A stretch of DNA of 40,985 nt, from positions 1-40,985 of the forward strand of contig JACQUW010000105.1 of NCBI GenBank assembly GCA_016210115.1, read 5' to 3'. Made by a program: the position numbers and the translations under genes. A model generated the notes under the pieces. It was not told where the DNA came from, did not search any database, and saw only the letters and a list, made by a program, of their open reading frames with translations. The DNA comes from Deltaproteobacteria bacterium (GTDB lineage: Bacteria > Desulfobacterota > Binatia > UBA9968). Shown here one piece after another: positions 35,543-40,985 of this stretch (positions are counted from its first letter, which is position 1; each line of letters opens with the position of its first letter).

Positions 35543-36412
35543 ATGGTGAATCAGCCGCGAGATCTCGAATCCACGAAGCGCCCGGACCAGCCCGCCGGTC
35601 ACCATCACGGTCGGCGGTTGTATGATCGCTTTTCCTTGGCGCGCCTGGCTTATCGACGAGAGGATGTCGAGATGGCGGAGGCGGCGCATACCCACGAGCA
35701 CCTGGAGAACAGCCTTAGCGAGGATGGCAGGCGCAGCCAGCATCTAGCGGACGCGGTCCTTGGCGCAACGGATGGCATCATCACGACCTTTGCCGTCGTG
35801 GCCGGAGCGGCTGGCGCCTATCTCTCCGCCGGGATTGTGCTGATCATGGGGATGGCTAACCTGGTGGCGGATGGATTTTCTATGGCAGTGGGGAACTATC
35901 TGGGTGCCCGCTCTCAACAGGACTACTGGAAGCGCGAGCGGGCGAGAGAAACCTGGGAGATTGAGCACCTCCCTGAAGCCGAGCGGGAAGAAGTCCGGCG
36001 CCTCTACCGAAGGAAGGGATTCGAAGGGGAGACACTGGAGCGGATTGTCGCTACCATTACCAGTGAGGAGAAGCGCTGGGTTGATGAAATGATGCGCGAA
36101 GAGTTGGGTATTCAGGAGGAGAGACTCGCGCCTTTTAGCAGCGGCTTGATTACCTTTGCGGCTTTTAATCTGGCGGGTTCCCTTCCTTTGATCTCTTATA
36201 TCATCGCTTTCCTAAACCCGGCGCTTATGCCCGGGCCTTTCCCTGTTTCGGTAGCGGTGACGGCGATTTCTCTCTTCGGTGTCGGAGTGGCGCGCCGCTT
36301 TATGACACACCGTCCGTGGTGGGAAAGCGGTTTGGAGATTCTTCTTGTGGGCGGCTTCGCCGCTGCGTGCGCGTTTCTCGCAGGCTATCTCCTGCGGGGA
36401 CTCGCCGGCTGA
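35543..36412 (+). CDS. VIT1/CCC1-family iron/manganese transporter
   Basis: This 289-residue protein has an N-terminal soluble part rich in His and Glu. Membrane helices carry DAVLGATDGIITTFAVVAGAAGA (the family DGxxTTFA-type motif) and MGMANLVADGFSMAVGNYLGARSQQDY. A cytoplasmic metal-binding helical hairpin follows (REEVRRLYRRKGFEGE, then EEKRWVDEMMREELG). Three further helices lie at the C-terminus. It moves Fe2+ or Mn2+ across the inner membrane. It is the first gene after the sigma-54-like promoter, and 107 bases before ftsH. Confidence 0.92.
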   Translation: MVNQPRDLESTKRPDQPAGHHHGRRLYDRFSLARLAYRREDVEMAEAAHTHEHLENSLSEDGRRSQHLADAVLGATDGIITTFAVVAGAAGAYLSAGIVLIMGMANLVADGFSMAVGNYLGARSQQDYWKRERARETWEIEHLPEAEREEVRRLYRRKGFEGETLERIVATITSEEKRWVDEMMREELGIQEERLAPFSSGLITFAAFNLAGSLPLISYIIAFLNPALMPGPFPVSVAVTAISLFGVGVARRFMTHRPWWESGLEILLVGGFAAACAFLAGYLLRGLAG

Positions 36413-36519
36413 CCGCGATCCGATTCTTGATCGATGGACTTTTGCAGTTTCTTTTCGGAGTCGGCTAGGCCATGAACTTTGGAGAAGATTCAGATCGGGC
36501 CTGAAAACAGGAGGACATC

Positions 36520-38439
36520 GTGGAAAAAAAGCAGCAGCAGTTCTCCCTATGGTACTTTATCATAGCTTTTGCCGTGGTGGTTTTGATCCAAAACTTCCTG
36601 GTGAGCGGCCAGGTCGAGACCATCTCCTATAGCCAGTTCAAATCACTGGTTAGAAAAAACCTGATCACGGATGTCGTCATCGGTGAAAAGACGATCCGCG
36701 GCAACATCAAGCCTGAAGGGGTGAAGGAGGCATTCCCGCCGGAAAAGCTGAAAGAGATTGGCCACGATGGCAAGAAACCCCATCCCTTTGTCGCAGTCAG
36801 GGTGGAGGATCCCGGTTTGACCGCCGAACTGGAGCAGGCCCGTATTCCGTTCAAGGGCGAGACCACCAGCACCTGGCTTCCAACCATTTTGTCCTGGGTG
36901 GTCCCCGTGGCCCTCTTTTTTCTTTTGTGGAGCTATCTTCTGAACCGCATGGGCACAGGCAGCGGCATGATGCAGATCGGGAAGAGCAAAGCCAAGGTTT
37001 ACATCGAGAAAAAGACCGGAGTGACCTTCGAGGATGTCGAAGGAATTGACGAAGCCGAGGAGGAGTTGATGGAGGTGGTGGAGTTTCTAAAAAATCCGGG
37101 AAAATACCAGAGGCTGGGCGGCCACATCCCGAAAGGAGTGCTATTGCTGGGTCCTCCGGGGACCGGAAAGACACTGCTGGCCCGTGCCGTGGCGGGCGAG
37201 GCAGGGGTCCCTTTTTTTAGCATTTCAGGGTCTGACTTTGTTGAAATGTTTGTTGGCGTCGGAGCCGCCCGGGTGCGAGACCTCTTTGCCCAGGCGGCGC
37301 AGCACGCGCCGAGCATCATTTTTATCGATGAGTTGGATGCGCTGGGCAAGGCGAGAGGCATGAGCATGCTCACGAGCCATGATGAACGGGAGCAGACTCT
37401 CAATCAACTGCTGGCGGAGATGGATGGGTTTGATCCGAACAAAGGGGTCATCATCATGGCGGCGACTAACCGGCCGGAGATTCTGGATCCCGCCCTGCTC
37501 CGTCCCGGCAGGTTCGACCGGCAGGTATTGGTCGACCGTCCGGACCTCAAGGGGCGGGAGAAGATCCTCGCTTTGCACGCGAAAAAGATCAAGCTGTCTC
37601 CCTTGGTGGATCTCAAACTGGTGGCGGCCAAGACGCCCGGTTTCGTGGGCGCGGATCTGGCCAACATCGTCAATGAAGCAGCCCTTCTTGCCGCGCGGCA
37701 GGGTAAAGACGCGGTGGAGATGGCCGACTTCGATGAGGCCATTGAGCGGGTCGTTGCCGGGCTGCAAAAAAAGAGCCGAGTTATCAGTCCCAAAGAAAAG
37801 AGGACCGTTGCGTATCACGAATCGGGCCATGCCCTCGTGGCGGAGCTTGTTCCAGGGGCCGATCCGGTTACCAAGATCTCGATCATTCCCCGTGGCGTGG
37901 CGGCTTTAGGCTATACCCATCAGCTTCCTACCGAGGACCGCTACCTGATGACTCGTTCGGAGCTTGTCGCCCGGGTTTATGTCTTGCTGGGTGGAAGAGT
38001 TGCGGAAGAGATGGTATTCGGGGATGTTTCTACCGGAGCCCAGAATGATCTTCAAAAAGCGACGGAGATAGCCAGGACAATGGTGACACAGTTCGGAATG
38101 AGCGAGAAGCTCGGGCTGGTTTCTCTGGAGGGGCCGAGAACTCCTCTGTTTTTGCCGGTCCCGACCCAGACGGCCAAAGAGTACAGCGAGGAGACAGCCC
38201 GTATGATCGATTCCGAGGTGAAGCAGATACTTTCGGAAGCGCACATGAAAGCCAGGGAGATTCTTTCCTCTCACCGCGGGGCTCTGGATGAACTGGCAAA
38301 GCTTCTCCTCGAAAAAGAAATCGTCGAAAGACCTGAGCTTCAAACCATATTAAAAGTCAGAAACATTGACAGCGTGAAAGAAAGAAAGCGGCTCGCGGAA
38401 ACTCTCGAACGAGACGAGCTGGACGAGAAAAAGGAGTAA
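36520..38439 (+). CDS. ftsH: ATP-dependent membrane zinc metalloprotease FtsH
   Basis: This 639-residue protein has two membrane helices (about 10-30 and 119-141) with a periplasmic domain between. The AAA+ module has Walker A GPPGTGKT (211-218), Walker [13 protein letters not shown] and second region [20 protein letters not shown]. The protease site is HESGH (433-437). It degrades damaged membrane and some regulatory proteins. The start is GTG 36520 with GGAGGA upstream. HtrA follows 2 bases after the stop. The sequence reads as a stress-island FtsH paralogue rather than a necessarily housekeeping one, because it lies among accessory genes. This is inference. Confidence 0.95.
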   Translation: MEKKQQQFSLWYFIIAFAVVVLIQNFLVSGQVETISYSQFKSLVRKNLITDVVIGEKTIRGNIKPEGVKEAFPPEKLKEIGHDGKKPHPFVAVRVEDPGLTAELEQARIPFKGETTSTWLPTILSWVVPVALFFLLWSYLLNRMGTGSGMMQIGKSKAKVYIEKKTGVTFEDVEGIDEAEEELMEVVEFLKNPGKYQRLGGHIPKGVLLLGPPGTGKTLLARAVAGEAGVPFFSISGSDFVEMFVGVGAARVRDLFAQAAQHAPSIIFIDELDALGKARGMSMLTSHDEREQTLNQLLAEMDGFDPNKGVIIMAATNRPEILDPALLRPGRFDRQVLVDRPDLKGREKILALHAKKIKLSPLVDLKLVAAKTPGFVGADLANIVNEAALLAARQGKDAVEMADFDEAIERVVAGLQKKSRVISPKEKRTVAYHESGHALVAELVPGADPVTKISIIPRGVAALGYTHQLPTEDRYLMTRSELVARVYVLLGGRVAEEMVFGDVSTGAQNDLQKATEIARTMVTQFGMSEKLGLVSLEGPRTPLFLPVPTQTAKEYSEETARMIDSEVKQILSEAHMKAREILSSHRGALDELAKLLLEKEIVERPELQTILKVRNIDSVKERKRLAETLERDELDEKKE

Positions 38440-38441
38440 GC

Positions 38442-39473
38442 ATGAGAAATGGCACAACTGGTGATCATCTTCGCAAACTATTTCTGGTTATCTTGACCGT
38501 TTTTCCAACGTCGTTATTGCCCGACAAAATTTTAGCCCAGGCCGCCCCGTTGCTTCCCCAGGTTGTGGCGAAGGTTAGGCCTTCCATTGTCCAGATCACC
38601 ACCCGACAGGTGTCATACGACATTCTCCTTCGTCCCGTGCCGTCGGAAGGAGTGGGGTCAGGGGTCATTTTCGACCCACAAGGGCGTATACTCACGAACA
38701 GTCACGTTGTTGGCGAAGCCAAGGAAGTTCGCGTGGTGTTGCCGGACGGTAGGAGGTTCACGGGAAGGGTCGTCGGGCGAGATCCCGTAACAGATCTGGC
38801 CGTGGTAGCTATAAAAGGTAAAGACCTGCCTTTTACGCCTCTTGGCGACTCTTCTAAGCTGGAAGTTGGCGAGACATTGATCGCTATAGGGAATGCTCTC
38901 GGTTTGGAAGGAGGGCCAACGGTGACCGTAGGAGTCGTAAGCGCTTTGAATCGGTCTATTGAGGATCCAGGGGGGATCGCTTTGCATGATCTGATTCAAA
39001 CGGATGCCGCGATCAATCCCGGTAACTCAGGCGGGCCCCTCGTGAACCTGCGGGGTCAACTCGTGGGTATCAATACCGCCATGATCGCTTCCGCCCAGGG
39101 AATTGGTTTCGCCATCGCGGTCAATACCGCAAAGCCGGTCGCAAAAGAGCTCCTGGAAAAGGGAAGAGTGGTCCGGCCCTGGCTTGGAATTGCCTCGATT
39201 ACGATAACGCCGGCGTTGGCCGCGTCTTACGACCTCCCGGCGGAAGAGGGCGTTTTTGTGGCCCGGGTGGAGCGAGGAAGTCCCGCGTCGAAGGGAGGAG
39301 TCAGGGTGGGAGACATCATTGTCGGTTTCGGTGGGGAAAAGGTAAAGAATCTGGCTGACCTGCGCGCAGCGATTGGTAAAAAGAAGATGGGCGAGAAGAC
39401 CAGCGTAGAGGTTCAACGAGATAGCAAGAGATTTACTGCCAGCGTCGTGCTCGGCAAAATGCCGGAAAGTTAA
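38442..39473 (+). CDS. HtrA/DegP-type periplasmic serine protease (one PDZ)
   Basis: This 343-residue protein has a signal peptide (to about residue 33, KILAQA). The trypsin-like domain carries catalytic H88 (TNSHVV), D118 (VTDLAVV) and S196 (GNSGGP). A single PDZ domain follows (RPWLGIASITITPALAASY through AASVVL). It degrades or refolds damaged envelope proteins. It is co-transcribed with ftsH. Its single-PDZ form is of the DegS/HhoB-like length class, but no membrane anchor replaces the cleavable signal. Confidence 0.93.
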   Translation: MRNGTTGDHLRKLFLVILTVFPTSLLPDKILAQAAPLLPQVVAKVRPSIVQITTRQVSYDILLRPVPSEGVGSGVIFDPQGRILTNSHVVGEAKEVRVVLPDGRRFTGRVVGRDPVTDLAVVAIKGKDLPFTPLGDSSKLEVGETLIAIGNALGLEGGPTVTVGVVSALNRSIEDPGGIALHDLIQTDAAINPGNSGGPLVNLRGQLVGINTAMIASAQGIGFAIAVNTAKPVAKELLEKGRVVRPWLGIASITITPALAASYDLPAEEGVFVARVERGSPASKGGVRVGDIIVGFGGEKVKNLADLRAAIGKKKMGEKTSVEVQRDSKRFTASVVLGKMPES

Positions 39474-39498
39474 ACTGAAGGAGCGTAAAAAGTTAAAC

Positions 39499-39534
39499 GT
39501 GAAAAGTGAATCGGAGCCCCCATTCACGTTTCAC
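39499..39534 (+). terminator. Hairpin downstream of htrA
   Basis: Stem arms GTGAAAAGTGAAT (39499-39511) and ATTCACGTTTCAC (39522-39534) pair with one mismatch around a 10-base loop, with partial extension outward. An AT-rich pyrimidine stretch follows. It could terminate the ftsH-htrA mRNA or be an intergenic repeat. Confidence 0.5.
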
Positions 39535-39643
39535 CTTTTACCTTTCACGATCCATTTTTTTCGGATCGGCGTAGTTCGATCACAGACGGCCTTTGCTCAG
39601 TTTCAGGTCTCTGATTAGCAAAGTTGATGGAGGAGGATTTTGT

Positions 39644-39916
39644 GTGAAAGCGCTGGTGATGGTTTTTTTTAGTGTTTTTCTGGCCGAGTTGGGTGATAAG
39701 ACTCAGTTGGCCACCCTACTGTTTGCAACGGACGGAAAGATGGGGCGGCTCGGCGTGTTTTTCGCTGCGTCGGGGGCGCTGGTTTTTTCAAGTCTTCTGG
39801 CTGTCCTGTTCGGGGCTCAGATCGCCCGCTACATTTCACCTGTGGCGCTAAAAATCGCAGCGGGGTCGGGATTCATCCTCATTGGTATCTGGATGGTTAT
39901 TGGAGCGCGTTCGTAG
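39644..39916 (+). CDS. Half-size GDT1/TMEM165 (UPF0016) family cation transporter
   Basis: This 90-residue protein has a single UPF0016 repeat: VFLAELGDKTQLATLLFAT, the E-x-G-D-K-(T/S) signature, with about three helices. Most members have two repeats (about 190 residues). The half-size form would have to dimerise or pair with a second gene, which is not seen downstream before the phosphorylase. The start is GTG 39644 with GGAGGAGGA upstream; the frame is open to 39593. Known members handle manganese or calcium. Confidence 0.85.
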   Translation: MKALVMVFFSVFLAELGDKTQLATLLFATDGKMGRLGVFFAASGALVFSSLLAVLFGAQIARYISPVALKIAAGSGFILIGIWMVIGARS

Positions 39917-39994
39917 TTGATGATTTATCCTGGGCAGAGCCTTTGCGGCTTAGCCCCCGGTCGCAGCGCTGGCGCTGTTTGTACTCGGTGCCTC

Positions 39995-40000
39995 TATAAT
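39995..40000 (+). promoter_or_regulatory. -10 element TATAAT before the phosphorylase gene
   Basis: A perfect TATAAT lies 26 bases upstream of ATG 40027. No good -35 is visible at 17 bases. So this is a weak or activator-dependent sigma-70 promoter at best. Confidence 0.35.
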
Positions 40001-40026
40001 CCGGCCTGGAGAGCGAACCCACGTTT

Positions 40027-40985
40027 ATGAACGATGCAAAGATTGCTTACTTCTCTATGGAGATAGGGCTTGAGAGCGGGATGCCGACCTACAGCGGAGG
40101 GCTGGGGGTTTTGGCCGGAGACACCGTTCGCGCCGCGGCCGATCTGAGAGTCCCAATGGTAGCGGTTACTCTGCTTCACCGGAAAGGTTATTTCTACCAG
40201 AGGCTGGATGCAAACGGCCGGCAAAGGGAAGAGTCGGTCGAATGGGTGGTCGAGGACTATCTCGAGGAGAGAGGACCGAGAACATCAGTGATCTTGGAAG
40301 GGCGCAGCGTCCGCGTGCGGTCCTGGCGCTACGAAGTCAGCGGCTCCGGGGGCTTCGTGGTGCCGGTCTACTTTTTAGATACGGATCTTCCCGAAAACAG
40401 CGAATGGGACCGGACGCTGACCCACTTTCTTTATGGCGGGGACCAGCATTACCGGCTCTGCCAGGAAGTGGTCCTTGGCATGGGAGGCGTCAGAATGCTC
40501 CGCGCCCTTGGATACGCGAGCCTCGATCGGTTCCACATGAACGAGGGGCACTCGAGCCTGCTGGCGCTGGAGCTGTTAGATGAGGAGGTCAGGGCCGCCG
40601 AACGCAGCGAAGATGTCGTGCCTGCTTCGGAAGAATGGCTGGAGCTTTCGGACCAGGCGACGAAAAAATCCAGCGCAGAGTCCGTCACCCGGGACACAAT
40701 CGAAGCAGTAAGAAAAAAATGCATATTCACGACCCATACTCCGGTTCCAGCCGGGCAAGACCAGTTTCCATTGGATCTGGTGAATCGTGTTCTGGGCCGG
40801 CGGGAAGTTTACGAGATGAAGGATGTGTTCTGTTGTGAAGATCGCCTCAACATGACTTATCTGGCGCTCAACTTAAGTCATTACATCAACGGAGTTGCCA
40901 AGCGCCACGGGGAAGTTTCGAGACTCATGTTTGCTCACTATGACATCGACGCAATCACCAACGGAGTCCACGCGGTCACCTGGAC
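40027..40985 (+). CDS. Alpha-glucan (glycogen) phosphorylase, N-terminal part (cut by window edge)
   Basis: This frame of 319 codons runs off the window. It starts [40 protein letters not shown], the N-terminus of short archaeal/bacterial-type glycogen phosphorylases (the AlgP/GlgP group without the animal-type extension). Later it has [14 protein letters not shown] and [15 protein letters not shown]. The pyridoxal-phosphate lysine lies beyond the window. It releases glucose-1-phosphate from glycogen, so it fits energy supply during stress, along with ppsA. The insertion around residues 190-230 (acidic, Ser-rich) is somewhat long. Confidence 0.9.
   Translation, partial: MNDAKIAYFSMEIGLESGMPTYSGGLGVLAGDTVRAAADLRVPMVAVTLLHRKGYFYQRLDANGRQREESVEWVVEDYLEERGPRTSVILEGRSVRVRSWRYEVSGSGGFVVPVYFLDTDLPENSEWDRTLTHFLYGGDQHYRLCQEVVLGMGGVRMLRALGYASLDRFHMNEGHSSLLALELLDEEVRAAERSEDVVPASEEWLELSDQATKKSSAESVTRDTIEAVRKKCIFTTHTPVPAGQDQFPLDLVNRVLGRREVYEMKDVFCCEDRLNMTYLALNLSHYINGVAKRHGEVSRLMFAHYDIDAITNGVHAVTW

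Overview
The window looks like a chromosomal accessory and stress region of a Gram-negative bacterium. It has Sec and Tat export signals, a periplasmic HtrA, two-membrane-style stress genes and sigma-54 type -24/-12 promoters. Base composition is moderate in most of the window and clearly more GC-rich in the ATP synthase operon (about 21.2-27.3 kb). Deltaproteobacterial, Methylomirabilota/NC10-like or related lineages would fit, but nothing here fixes the taxon. There are no rRNA or tRNA genes, no CRISPR array and no complete insertion sequence that I can see.

Layout. 1-2.7 kb: type I restriction-modification genes (hsdR, start of hsdM) on the minus strand. 2.9-5.9 kb: arsenic operon 1 (arsM-arsR-arsC-acr3) behind a sigma-70-like promoter with an ArsR-type operator. 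6.0-9.7 kb (minus): a small Cys-rich protein, a serine-protease remnant, a small secreted protein, a redox-disulfide protein with an ArsP/DUF318 permease, and an ECF sigma factor with a Cys-rich tail. 10.0-11.0 kb: two truncated genes facing each other (a membrane sensor-like N-terminus and an ArsA N-terminus). 11.3-15.6 kb: Hsp20 and phosphoenolpyruvate synthase, divergently transcribed, then a second Hsp20 broken by one in-frame TGA. 15.6-19.6 kb: DUF169 protein, a two-gene SUF-like Fe-S module, adenylate kinase and a SHOCT protein. 19.6-21.2 kb: a second scar joining a broken phospholipase-D-family gene to a truncated CDF metal exporter. 21.2-27.3 kb (minus): an alternative N-type ATP synthase operon. 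27.5-30.1 kb (minus): arsenic operon 2 (arsR, a Tat-signal fragment, FmdE-like, acr3). 30.5-35.3 kb: OsmC, a frameshifted paralogue of the 6.7 kb secreted protein, and a zinc-protease / inactive-transglutaminase-7TM / ATP-grasp ligase set. 35.5-41 kb: VIT1-like transporter, FtsH, HtrA, a half-size GDT1-like protein and the start of an alpha-glucan phosphorylase.

Theme. The region combines arsenic defence (methylation, reduction, two Acr3 pumps, an ArsP-like permease, an ArsA relic) with protein-quality control and energy maintenance. Its most interesting feature is regulatory. At least seven intergenic sites match sigma-54 -24/-12 promoters with exact GG-N10-GC spacing. They precede Hsp20, ppsA, the second Hsp20, osmC, the VIT1-ftsH-htrA set, the 10.0 kb sensor fragment and the 31.2 kb secreted-protein paralogue. 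Upstream of five of these promoters lie relatives of the palindrome TTCGCAATCTTGCGAA, a candidate enhancer-binding site. This suggests a sigma-54 stress regulon whose activator is not in the window. The window also holds many broken genes, each with an identifiable lesion (an indel, a nonsense codon, a 5-bp duplication or a deletion junction). These are either real decay or, for the single-base cases, sequence errors.
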